Made by a program: the position numbers and the translations under genes
In this document: in pieces, positions 1-11,350 of the stretch
Numbering within the stretch: the stretch's first letter is position 1
Layout of the letters: every line of letters starts with the position of its first letter
Notes under the pieces: generated by a model
Seen by the model: the letters and a program-made list of their open reading frames with translations, nothing else
Told to the model about the DNA's origin: nothing
The model's database searches: none
Origin: Roridomyces roridus
Taxonomy: Eukaryota > Basidiomycota > Agaricomycetes > Agaricales > Mycenaceae
Assembly: GCA_029378245.1 (NCBI GenBank)
Contig: JARKIF010000003.1
Coordinates: 1,116,001-1,180,000, forward strand
DNA: 64,000 nucleotides
Direction of reading: 5' to 3'

Positions 1-3000
1 CCAGGATTCTCAGCGCGAGCAGCATCGACCGCGGCCTTGAGTTCTGCAGCGTGCTTGGCAGCCAGACCGTCCTGCAGAGCCTGCAACTCGTCTGCATGTT
101 TCTTGGCCAGATCCTCCGACGGGGCGGCGCCTGTACCAGTGGCCTGCCCTTCGCTCAGCGCCTTCTCGACAGCAGCAGCTACAGCAGCTTCTTGTACTTC
201 CACTTGCTTTTGCTGCTGCTTCATGAGTTCCCGCACTCGGTGGCTCAATTTGTCAATGTGAGTTTTGCTGTCCGCTAGTTTCTTCTCCCAGGTCTGGAGA
301 TGCAATCAGTTAACCGTATCTGGCGAAGATAGACACCAATCACCTTGACCTCCGCTTGAGAGGCGTCCCGAGTTTGTACAAGTTCCGCCTTCTCTGACTC
401 CCAAGCACGTTTCGCCTCTTCTACATCAGCCGGTGGGGGCGCCGCACTTGCTGCATTCGCAGCCCACGTCGACTTTTCGGCCAACAGTGCGTCGCGTTCG
501 GTGCGCAAGGTTTCCTAGGAAACAGCTAAGCAAGACTGTTGGCAAATGAAGGGAATGAAACCCACGATGGTGGCAGTCAGTTCCGCTGAAGCCTGAGCGC
601 TAGTGGCCGTCTCGCCTTCAGAAGTAACCTTGGATTCCTGAAGGGTTTTGATATCGGACTCTAGTGTAGATATCTTGGCAACCAGCTGTTGCTTCTCCGC
701 GTTCAGAGCGGATTTGTCGCTATTCATCTGACCCAGACGCGCTCTGAAGGATTCCGCATTTTTAGCGTGAGATTCCCTGAATTGTCGAAGGGTGCTCTCC
801 ACAGCTTCAGTCTGGCAAGGTCCGAGTGAGAGAATTCCTAGTAGGACGACGAAGAGTACTCACACGTTGTTTCTGTGCCTCTAAAGATGTCTCCATTTCC
901 GCCTTGCTCGTCTCAGCTGCTGCAATCTTGGTATTCAAAGACTCGATCTCGTCTTTGAGCGATTGAACGGTGGCAGGATCGATACGGTCGTACTGGAATC
1001 GAGGTGAATATCTGGATGGGGAAACAAAGCAAGCCGTGATACCTTGCTCAGCAGCTGAGTGTTCCGCTCTTGCCACTTCCGGTTCTCTTCCTCCAACCTG
1101 GTCATCTGAGCATTACGGGCCTCCAATTCAGCTTGCGCGGAGCGAGCCTTCTCTTTGGCAGGTTCAAGCTGAGCAGACAACTGTTTCAACTTGGCCTCCA
1201 ACTCCCGAGACCGTTTGGCATGAGCCTCGCAGTCGGTCCTCAGCGTTGCATTGCTCTCCCGTAGAATATTCAGCTGGTTGATCCGTTCAACGAGTTCGGC
1301 ATGTTGGGCTGCCGAAGCTGCGCTTTCCACGGCCCGTTCTCGTTCCTGCGAGACGAGGTCAGATATCAAAACCGGATGGCGTGCAAAGGACATACGTCGG
1401 ACAAGGTGGCTCTGGTGTCATTCAGCGTCTGGGTCAGGTGTTCAATCTGAGCCTTCAGGCGAGTGTTCTCCTGCTTGCTCAACTCCAATTGAAGGTCAAC
1501 GATCTCCTTCTCCTTGCGCAAATAAGCCACAACAGAACGGAGTTCGGCAAGTTTGGTGTCAGTGTCATCCGACTCGCCCTCTCCAGCAGGAGATGTCGAC
1601 GATTCAGCAGCTTGCTTGATGCGCGCTGCTTGCGAGCTGACAGACTCGAGGTGTTGATGAAGGAGGGAGTTTTGAGATGTGAGATCTTGACACCTACAAA
1701 CAACTCCCAAATCAGCAGGTCGTTTCGGCCGAGGGGAAACCCCGTACCGCCGATTGAGATCCGATACCTCCTTATCCAAAGCTCCCTTCTGCAAGGCCCA
1801 GCTACTCTCGGAGGCGGCAAGTTTGGCCGTCGCTGTCTCCGCAGCAGTCTGGTTCTCCCGTGCCGTCGCCTGAACTGCTGAAACCTGCTGTTTGAGAGTC
1901 GCGACCGCCTTGATAGACTCGGCATGAGCGACCACCTCTTGAGCGTAGCGCTCCTCTGCCGCCTGTGGCATTGTTAGATCAGACTTTATAACATGAGGAA
2001 TGCTCACCTTGGCCCGCTCTTCCTGCTGCCGCACTTCACTTTCGCGACTCGTGCGATCACTTTCGGAATTCTTCTCCGTCGTACCAAGATCGACAATGGT
2101 GTCCTCTAGCACTCGCTTATCGTTGGTCCAAGCAGTGCGTTCCGCCTCAAACGACTTTTGCAGCTCGTTGTATTTGGTGGTGAACTGAGCCAACTCCTCC
2201 TCGGCGGCCTTCAGTTTTTCTTGGATAGCAGCATACTCGGACTCGTGTCTGGCCAGCTGGGCTTCAGTCGATGTCTTGTACTCCTCAAAGGTCGCGTCAA
2301 GACTCTTCAGAGCAGCCTCATTTGCTTGACTGATTTCACGGAATTGTTCGATGTGACTCCGAGCGGCAACAAGATCGACTTCGGTCACTTTCAGAGCAGA
2401 CCTGCGAGAGTGAGAATAAACAACATACGGAGCTTGAAAAACATACCTCAACTCTGCTACTTCAGCCTCAAGTTGCTGCTCACGGTTCAAGTCCTGATCC
2501 ATCTGCTGACCCAGCCCGACAACACTAGAACGGCGCTCATATACAGCCAGCTTCTCGTCGTTGCCTTGAAGTTGCCGAGCGAGCTCCTCCACCCGTTGCT
2601 CAAGATGGATCTTGCTCGTTTCGGCTCCGACGAGTGCTTCCCGTGTTTTGGACAGTTCTTGGCCCTGAGAAACAGTTTCAATTTCCGAATTTCCATAGAA
2701 CAGAGACGCTTACAGCCTTGTCGAGCCGCGTTTGCAACTCCTTGACTTCAATGTCCTTCTGCAATGAAACGTGCCGGACAGAATCGCGTTCTTGCGAGAG
2801 CTGCACTCTCAAATCCTGACTGCAAAAAACGTAAGAGGGTTCAAAACCCAACTTTCAGAACACTTACGCTTGCCCCTCGGCCATCTGAAGTTGGTTCTCG
2901 AGACGTTTGCGGTCATTCTCTCCCGACTTTTCAAGGTCATGATGCATCTTCTGCACATTCCCCATCAAATCTGACAAGTGTGATCGCTCCATGGCCAAAC

Positions 3001-5811
3001 TCTTGTTCTCATCAACAAGCCGGGATTGCACACTCTAATTCATTCATCAGAGCCGGAAGAGAATGTATAAACAAAGGAAAACAAACCTCCCAGATCTTCT
3101 TTTCGGCACGAAGGTTTGCACACTCGTTGCGCAATTGCTCGATTCGTCCGTTGGCCGTCTGCAAGTCCTCCGTGGTGCGACTATATTCGATATCAATCCG
3201 CGTCCATTGCTCGGAGAGTTTCTGATTGCGCTTGGTCAAATCCTCGATCTCTTTCCCGTGCATAGCAAACTGCTCTTGGCTCATTTTTTGGCGCTCTATA
3301 CGAACCATCAGTATGGTGTCCAGGCAAAAGCATATGACGAACCGGAAAGGTACTCGATCTTGGCATTGGCTTTTGCAAGCGAAGCGTTGAGTTGGCCGGC
3401 CTCCCGTTGCGCGTGAATCACTTCTTCCCTCAACCGCACCGAATCCACACCCATCTCAGTCCGATACGTCTCGAACTGGGTCTGCGTCTCTGAAAGTTCC
3501 TTGGCCATATCGCTCGCGTTCGGTGGAAGACTGTCCCCAAAGCCGTTGGCGCTGGTATCGACATGCATCCCATTGGTAGCTGGTCCGCTCCCGTTCTTCT
3601 CCACACGGGCCAGCATAGCCTTCAACGCGTCCCGCTCCTTGACGTACGCCTTGATGGTCGCGTCGCTGCTGCTCTTCTGCCTCTCCAACTGCTCCGCCAA
3701 CTCCTGCATCGCCTCGTGCGCCTCTCTCACCGCCTCTCCTTGCTCCCTCTCCATCGTCTCCCTATAGTCCCTCTCCTCGCTCTCCATCTTGTCCCCGAGC
3801 TCCCTCACGACCTTTAGCAGCTTCTGGTTCTGCTCCTGCAGCTGCCCAATGGATTGGAAAAGTACCAGGTTGTTAGTAATTACACCGTCGATGGTTTCCG
3901 GCGGCGCAGCAGCGAGCATCTCGATGTCAGCGTCCGAAGGTATTGATGGGTCGTCGCGCCGCCCAATTTCACGAAGGAGATTCTGAATTTGTCGGCCAAG
4001 ATCAGTAAGCTGCTGCTGGAGAAGCTCGTTCTCGCGCGTGGAGCGGGTCAGCTTCTGGGAGTTCTCGTGAGCAACGGTGGCTTGAGAGTCTCTGTCGGAA
4101 AGTGCTTGTGCCAGTTGTGAGGCCAGGTGGGATGCTTCGGATTGAAGACGCTCGTATTCAGCTCGTTGTTGTGATAGAATAGGAGCCTGGAAACTCTGAG
4201 AAACTGAAGGAAGTTGGAGAAAGCACATACCCGTTCTTCAATCTGAGTGAGAACAGCAGAAAGTGTCTGGTCCATGCGGTCATACTCGGCGCACTTCTTG
4301 GCAAACTCTTCTTGAAGTCGGACATGGTCCGCGTAGACTTCAGTGAAGGTCTTTCCACCTCGCTGCACCTTGCTAACCATGGCCACCGTGGGGCTGAGAC
4401 CCAACATCCCGTCCAACGCCGCGGTTTCGACCGCCCGGGGACCCGGAACCGGCAATTCTCCCTTGCCCATCCTCTCCAAAACCTCCTCCAACCGATCTGC
4501 ACGCTTCTCCGCCTCCTCACGTGCACTCTTCTCCCTCTCGACGTCTTCTCGCAGCACCGCTTCCCTCCGCTCTGCCTTTTCTCCAACGCCAGCCCATTCG
4601 TGTTCAATACTGTCCACGATCTCCTTCGCTTTCGACTCTCGCTCCTCCATCATGGCCACCAGCCTCCGCAGTCCGCTCGCCTCACTGGAGTAGGTCGCCT
4701 CTTGTTCCGCGAGCTGGCCCGTAAGATCCTGGACTTTCGTCAAGGCCTGGTTGAGTTGGTGCGTTTGGGCAGTATGGGCAGACTGGATGGATTTCAAACT
4801 CGCTTGCGTTGAGGCATGGGTTTGCGTCAACGCGTCAAAGTTTGATTGCAGGGTAACGAGCTCTGCGTGCTTTACTCGTCGCTGTTTCGAATATTCCTCG
4901 GACTTGGCAGTGAGTTCTGCATTGGCGCGTTCAGCCTCTGATTGAGCAAGTTGGAGTTGCTGGGTCAGGGTCTCGAGTTTGAACTAGCGGAGTAGTTGTA
5001 GTCAAAGAACAATAAAGTATGCCAACACGCACCGTTGTGGACGTCTCAGTCGACCGCAGGTCCCGCACTTGAGTCTCCAAAGTCTGGTAGTCTTGACGAG
5101 CCTCTTTGAGGTTTGCGCGAAGAGTTTGAATTTCCTCTGCGGTTCGTCAGTAACGGCGCAGTCAATGAAGAATTTAGTAGAACGTACCGTCCCGCTGACT
5201 GACGTCCTGCTTCAACCGGCTAATCACGCCAACAAGGTCGCGTTTTTCGCGCTCCGTGTCTTCGACGCGACGCTTCATATTGTCGACTTCGCTGGACGAG
5301 GTGGAAGTCGAGGCAGACAGAGCGGATATTTGGGCTTGGAATGCTGCCTGAGAGGATACTAGCAGATGCATTCAGTGAGTGGAAACGCCACCAAAAAATC
5401 GAGGGACGCACGCAATTCGTCCCGTTCCTGCTTTACTTGCTTCAGCTCCGCCTGCAGGTTCTCCGAGGAGCCCTCAAGTTCCTTCGCAAGGGCTTCTTTG
5501 TCCTGCACGACCTGGTCGAGCTCTATCTCCATCCTCTCCGTGTCAGCACGGTCCTCGTCTCGTTCCCTGACCGCGGTATCGAGCTTGGAGGCCAAGTCAA
5601 CAAGACGACGGTACAAGTCAACTATTCCGTCCGGGCTTTGTGTGGTAATGCTGGCCTCGGGAACCAGAGTCGCCAAAACATCGAGGTCGATGTCGGACGG
5701 GAGGACGAGTGTGAGACGCTGGGCGTCGTCTGGAGCGGGGGAGGCGGCCTCGTTCTCCGAGTCGACTGGGGCGGCCGCCGCTGCCTTGCTTTTTCTGCGG
5801 GTTTGCATCAT
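1..5811 (-). CDS. Nucleoprotein TPR / Mlp1-like nuclear pore basket protein (partial, 3' end outside window)
   Basis: This is a long coiled-coil protein of the nuclear pore basket. The family anchors mRNP quality control, spindle-checkpoint proteins and SUMO proteases on the nuclear face of the pore. Almost every exon from 5.8 kb down to position 1 is heptad-rich (E/K/Q/L/A). The diagnostic part is the TPR/MLP1 segment near 3.75-4.0 kb, which reads LLREIGRRDDPSIPSD, then a DIEMLAA stretch and LVLFQSIGQLQEQN. The start is the second of two adjacent ATGs or the first (MMQTRRKSK, 5811); a short Ala-rich, acidic N-terminus follows. There are many short GT-AG introns. The gene runs off the left edge, so the C-terminus is not seen. 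Many antisense ORFs in this interval are shadows caused by the repetitive composition. Confidence in the family is high; exon boundaries are approximate. Confidence 0.9.
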
Positions 5812-5973
5812 GGCGCGCCGAGACGGTTGGCGGCCAGAAAGAATGCGGTGTTTATTCCGAGACAAACAACAAACGCTTTTGTCCTAAAAGGGCAACAACA
5901 CCACAAAAAGCTATACCGTGACATACTTGTATCCTCAGTGGTACTACAGTCTGATCCCGAGACTAACAAAAAT

Positions 5974-7409
5974 CTATGTACATGAATCTAGTCGCGCAGC
6001 TTCGGGGTTCGCGTGCTTCCAGTCCATCGCTTTCAAGAGTGCATAAATCCTTGTGAAAATTAAGCATTCTTCTGAAAAGAAATCGAAATGAACGGACACG
6101 TTCAACGTCGGAGTAGGAACTCCTAGCCGGATTCCTTCGCGTAAAGGATAGCCAATAATTGCCTTGAGAGATCAGAGAAGAAACAAACATCACAAAAAAA
6201 CAATACGCACCTCCACCTCGGTTTGTTTCATATTCAGTGCGTCCACCAACATTGAACTGTGAGATCCTTTGAGAGTGGTGTATTTTTGCATCATCTCCTC
6301 GAGAGTGTTCTCTGGAAGAATAATTCCTCTGGCTTTGGCAACATTCATAGTCTCAACGACAATGGACTCGGCAACAGATTTTGCAGCCGGGGAGGTCATT
6401 AGAAAGTCAGACGTCCGTATCCGCGTCAGGGCTGTGAGCGAATTCCTTACGCTGGGTATAAGGGTGCGAACAGAAGAAAATTAAACGACGGACCAAACCG
6501 CATTCCTAATAAACAATGAACACAACCGGGTGAAATCTGGCTGTCGACTCACCAAATCACCTTCACCCAACGTTCCTGCTGAATGTCTTCCTTGACTGTG
6601 AATTTCGCGTTTGATTTTTTCAGTATATCCGTGAACGTATCCAGGTGTTTTTGCTGTCGTTCTCTGGGTATATTCTCGTCCCATTCCACCCCAAGGACCA
6701 ATGTATCGCTCTTGGTGAACAATTCAACCAATCCGACATCCAAAATTGTGCCGCCCGTCCAGCTCTACTGAATGTTGCCAGAAAATCCAAGAGAAATTAG
6801 AAAACGTACCACAGAAGCAATGATGGTCGTCTTTGGAAAAGCTTCGCGCAAAGACACTTCCTGGCCAACACCATTCTGAATTAGCACGATCACAGTATCT
6901 GGACCGATCACAGGTTGGAGCATGTCCTCCATGGATGGCGTCGAGTCCAAAATGGCCTTGTTGACGCAGACCACTGCCAACGTCTTAGTTGGATGTTTGA
7001 ACTTGCGGTTGCATAAATACCATAAGCAAAAGATATCCCAGATTTTGCAGCCTCATTACAATCAGTGAAAACTGGGCAGTTGGTGAGTGCTACTCGAAAA
7101 ATAGTTCAACCATCTCACCTGCATGGAACTTGACCCCATCGTGATTCCCGAATTTCCTTGACCGTAAACTCAACCCCTGGCACCGGAGTTCAGCCCTGAT
7201 TCACATAAATGGACCCAGCCTCACCTTTTCTTTCAAAACCAAAGCGTTCGACCTCGCCACAACGCTGACCCGAACCTGACCCCCCGCTTTGCGCATGCTG
7301 GGTCGGCAATCCAAGTCCAAAAAAACTACCACCCACCTTTCAGAATAAATGCATAGATTGATCCCAGACTGAAGAGACCAATCAGGATAAGCGCTGTTGC
7401 AAAGAGCAT
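5974..7409 (-). CDS. Ketopantoate reductase (ApbA/PanE family)-like protein
   Basis: This belongs to the NADPH-dependent 2-dehydropantoate 2-reductase family, whose founding member reduces ketopantoate to pantoate in pantothenate/CoA synthesis. Fungi carry several paralogues of unknown substrate. Exon 1 gives a hydrophobic beta-alpha start (LIGLFSLGSIYAFILK), corresponding to the Rossmann GxGxxG region but with a degenerate glycine pattern. The next exons give VVARSNALVLKEKG, then KFGNHDGVKFHA, AAKSGISFAYVVCVNKAILD and VLIQNGVGQE, all diagnostic of the family. The C-terminal helical domain holds NAL, ARGI and TTLKGSHSSMLVD, and ends in IYALLKAMDW. The stop is at 5974. The weak dinucleotide motif makes pantoate synthesis itself uncertain. 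The gene lies 160 bases downstream of the TPR start codon on the same strand. Confidence 0.8.
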
Positions 7410-7666
7410 CTCAACTCTTACGCGCCCAATCCAAATACCAGAACGTCGAGCATGCCAGAGGGAAGACGGAGCGAAGGGAAAGGGATGGACTGCACGTACA
7501 TATATAGACCTCAGCTTGGTGACTCATAACCACGAGGCGCCTCGGATCCGACCCTGAAAGTGGGAACGATGAAGCCGTTGAGGCCGAGGTTTTGTAAGAC
7601 CTGACCGAGGCCGAGGCTGAATCAACGTGAACATTGAACCAGCTGCACGTGATTGAGGAAGTAGTC

Positions 7667-9882
7667 TCAGTGGGATAAGAGATTGCTCCGTTCACCACCA
7701 TCGCTTTCCCAACGATCTTCCTCGGACGGATCGGCGGGTGCCGCACTCCGAATGGGAGCAACAAACCTGGCCCCGAGGAACAGATATCCACCAGGTGCGT
7801 CCTGCAACGCCCGCACAATAACATCCTTCTCAAAAAGCAGCCCAATCTCCTCGAGTGTGTACCCAGCAGTCTCAGGAAGACAAAGCCACGCCCAGAACGA
7901 CATGAGGAGACAGCAACATCCGAACAGTAAGAATGTTCCGTATCGGAGTTCGTTCAACATGATCGGTGTGAGTTTGGAAACCGTTAAAGACAGTAGCCTG
8001 AGAACAGAATGAGCTCAGCTGAAACAGGGTCAACAAACCCACCAATTTGTACCCGAAGCCATCGACATGACGGTGGTGCGTAGATGATTTGGTGCGACTT
8101 CGCCGGCCAGAACCCATGGTATAGGACCCCACCTAGTCTCCCACAGTCAGACTCGATACGGACACACAAGTGAAGATGTTGAAAATTCCCCACCCGATGC
8201 TGTAGAATACCGCATACAGGTAGACTGCTCCAATGGAGATGGTGGAAATTAAAGCGCCAGTGGATCGGCTTAAGCCACCAAGCCATAGAAGAAGCATCAT
8301 GGCACCTTGCCCGAGACCGCCTACGACGAGGCTGTTCTTCCGCCCCATGCCCGCGCCCTCCACAGAAAATGCGAGCGCGAATGCAACGGAGACAACCTGC
8401 CAGTTGTTAGTGTTTCATTATTTTGCAGCGAGGCGGGTTACTTTGACAATCCCATAGACCCCTGCATTCGATCTCAGAAACAGCCACGAGTAAATTTATT
8501 ATCGTACCAGTCGCAAAGAGCTCCGCACTCGTCCCCCCAATACCCAGATTAGCGAATATCTGAGGGCTAAAATAATTTATAGCATTCGTCCCCGTAATCT
8601 GCTGAAAGAACATGACCAGCGACGGAATGAAGCATTGCAGTGCGATTCCGGAAGTCTCTCCCATAAGGGCTATTTGTTGGGAGGGAGAGAGTTGCCGCTT
8701 TCCCTTGAAGTCGGCTTTGATTTCTTCTACTGCGATAAGGACTTGTTCGTCATCGGGGGTAGTATGGGCTAGAAACGCTAGAGTTTGCGCTGCTCGACCA
8801 TACTGTTCGTGCTCGACCATGTAGCGTGGAGACTCTGGTTGAAAGGGCAGTAATGAAAGAAAAAGAAATCCAGGAATGATTCTAGTGCGATGAGAGCGAG
8901 AATGGAGAGCTTTATTATACGCGTACTGCATTGCAAAGGGAGTGCGCCATTGGGTTTCCGTCGACGCAACATGCTTGGAAACGATGTAATTGACCCAGAC
9001 TTGATACAGTGTGAGTCGAGCGAGAGAGAGATGTGAATGCTTACACGAAAGCATGATTCCAAAGTTGATAGCAAGTTGAACAAGTCCCGCGCAACGACCT
9101 CGGATAGCCTTTGGAACGCATTCGGAAATATATGCGGGGACAAGAGCAGTGACCATCCCCACCCCGATTCCGCCCAAGAATCTAAGGCCATGAGATTCAA
9201 ATACTCATTGTTGGTTTCAGCTTACCGGCCCCAGTATAAACTACTCAGAGCATACCCTCGAGAGAGTCCCAGTCCAACGAGAACTTGGATCGAGCTTCCA
9301 ACAATGAAAATTATGCCCGAAGCAGCCAAGCACGGTTTACGGCCATATCGACTGGAGAATGAACCAACGCCGAGTGCTCCAAGCCTGAAAGTGGAATTTA
9401 ATTTTCAAAAGCGGCCTCAAATGACATGCCAGGCCGACTTACAAGCACCCAAGCTGGAGGATTACGACGATGTTACCACTCAGAGCGGCCTTCTCTCGAG
9501 GACTCATTTCATCCAGGCCAAAATAATGCTGGAAGGATTCAAGGGCGAGAACACCGCCGATTAGGCCTCTGCAGAATGAATCAGCGTCGACATGGGTCAG
9601 ATATATAGCGGTCACCCACACGTCGAAACCATAGAATATCGAACCCATGGACACGGACAGTGCCAAAAAGTAGGCATTCCTATATTGCCTGAAGTCGTCT
9701 AGTATCGTCATTTTGGCCGTTCCAAGTAAGTAGTCCTTGCTCAAATCTATGAAGGGACTAGCATCGACGTAGGGATCAAGGACTTTCGGCTCTTCGGCAT
9801 GGCTGTTAACTTCGGATCGCGGCTCCGTTCCTAACCACCATGCCCGAGCCGCCTCGGGCGTTGTCGATGACCCTGCAAACAT
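7667..9882 (-). CDS. MFS sugar transporter (sugar porter / quinate permease-like)
   Basis: This is a twelve-helix major facilitator of the sugar porter family at the plasma membrane. The family hallmarks appear in order: an N-terminal cytoplasmic segment, a first helix with SMGSIFYGFDVW, a GRK-type loop (SRYGRKPC), the helix-4/5 region GIGVGMVTALVPAYISE followed by PKAIRGR, the central PESPRYMVEH, the QQITGTNAINYF motif of helix 7, GRKNSL in the C-half, and PETAGYTLEEIG after helix 12. The substrate cannot be read from sequence; hexoses, quinate and other polyols are all transported by this family. The start is the ATG at 9882. The gene is split by several short introns. The C-terminus ends near 7667, about 260 bases from the start codon of the ketopantoate-reductase-like gene on the same strand. 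Confidence 0.88.
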
Positions 9883-9970
9883 CCCCGCACCACCGCGACT
9901 CCGTAGATGTGAGGCAGACCGGGGAGAATTTTCTCCTCATTAACCACGTCGTGTGCTAGTAAAGAATGCT

Positions 9971-10311
9971 ATGCACATCGGGGAGGTACCCTGCGCTCGC
10001 AGCAGTCTTTTGGCTGGGATTGGCGCCGGCGCTGGAATTGGGTTCATGCTCGGCGTCTCCCTCCGTGCGCCAATTGCACCAGCCATGGAGTCCACTCATT
10101 CATGTCCCTCACAGATCCCGTAGTCGCAGGCAGCTGGGCAATGGGTACATTTTTCGCGGTGTCTACCACGTCGTGGTACACTTCTCGATGCTCTTCTTCA
10201 TCCAACTTATTCTCGATGGCTTTCGTGCAAGTGGAGGATCGAAAAGAGTTGACGCGCAAGGCTATCGAGAGCCTACCAAAGCAATTGCGAGTGAAGAACG
10301 AGGGGGAATAA
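9971..10311 (+). CDS. Cox20-like mitochondrial cytochrome c oxidase assembly factor (N-terminus unresolved)
   Basis: A short two-exon frame reads MHIGEVPCARSSLLAG, then a Gly-rich hydrophobic helix (GIGAGAGIGFMLGV). A 50-base GT-AG intron (10065-10114) follows, then a second hydrophobic segment (PVVAGSWAMGTFFAVSTTSW) and a charged helical tail ending in LPKQLRVKNEGE. The PCAR-S-L motif followed by two membrane helices and a charged tail matches Cox20/FAM36A, the inner-membrane chaperone of newly made Cox2. The ATG at 9971 gives a shorter N-terminus than usual. An upstream exon probably exists between the transporter start codon (9882, opposite strand) and 9959, where an AG acceptor is seen, but I could not find an in-frame one. 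The gene is convergent with the rhodanese gene, whose stop codon ends at 10315. Confidence 0.6.
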
Positions 10312-10314
10312 ACT

Positions 10315-10994
10315 TCAATGCCATTCGCTATTCCATACCTCCTCGTCCCAATTTTCTACCAGCAGCGGATCTTTCTGCAAGGGATTCAGCGGACGCAGCT
10401 TTCTTCTTGTGTGAACACCCACGCTGTACTGTTGCTGGAACTCGGTGAATCCTCCCCTGAGAACGTATACCTCTTGCACCGACTCCTTGCTCTGCGGATG
10501 ATCCCTTACTTCTTTGTAAATCTCGGGGACGATATAAGCGTTTAGAGCGGGCGGAAGATAAAACCACCTACTCTGGCCGATTTGGGCCCTCTGTCCAACG
10601 GTTTGAGTATGTTTGAGGCGTGGTTCAGCCCACGCACCGTTCCTGTGACAAAGCACAGTGGAAAATAACCACAGGGACATCGGCCACTTGCTCCACCAGC
10701 TTCACAGCCCGTCTCGAAAAGTCGGGCTCTCCAAATCTCGGCACATACGGGAAATTGAGAGCATTCTGCGAAGGTAAGTCATGAACCGAATTTCACTTGG
10801 TCCCTGAATGGCCCTAACCTTGATATTTCCGCCGACAAAGTCGTCATCGCGCACATCAACGACGAGGTAGTCCTTGTGAGCAACCTTGTCGCTCTTGATC
10901 ATAGCTGCGAGCTCCTACCACCGCAGTTCAGCGCGTGGCTTGAGAGTGGGGAATCTTAGGCATCTACTTCGCGAGAAATGTACTTCTGAGCCAT
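10315..10994 (-). CDS. Rhodanese-domain phosphatase (Cdc25/Ibp1/Acr2-like)
   Basis: This small single-domain rhodanese protein is of the Cdc25-like class, whose members are protein phosphatases (Ibp1) or arsenate reductases (Acr2). Splicing the exons gives MAQKYISREELAAMIKSD, then KDYLVVDVRDDDFVGGNIK, NALNFPYVP, VVIFHCALSQERGPKSARIY, QEVYVLRGGFTEFQQQY and WDEEVWNSEWH. The active-site loop HCALSQER is an intact C-X5-R motif in its usual place before the GP-A-R helix. The ATG at 10994 is chosen because its intron (donor GTAGAT, acceptor before GAGCTC) restores the family's REEL-A start; an internal ATG at 10902 would lose it. I cannot tell phosphatase from arsenate reductase by sequence. Confidence 0.85.
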
Positions 10995-11350
10995 GGCACG
11001 CTGGAAGAGAGAGAGATTGCGGATTGATGGTGATGGCAAGATTCGAAGCATGTCATCTACACAGCCACTGAACCCCTGTTCAATTCTCGTGTTCAACTTT
11101 GGCCAACATCTGGCATCGTCTGATACTGCTGCCCAATTCTCCATCCCCAAGCCCGGAACAAAATATCGGAGCCCGAAAGCACAGAGTCCAACCAATATTC
11201 GGGGAGCAAGCCCGGGATTTCGTCTCTACAGATGTTCAGCATCGCAAGTCAAGAACACGGAGGCATATTTACTCGTATACAACCAGAACTTCCAAAGCAG
11301 TGGAAATTAACTGTTGAGTTTCGTGCACGTCGAAAACTCCACCGAAACCC

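Noticed and set aside
970..2745. Several plus-strand ORFs of 60-195 codons opposite the TPR gene
   Set aside because: They mirror the heptad-rich coding strand, which lacks stops on the opposite strand for compositional reasons; the minus-strand frames carry the family motifs.
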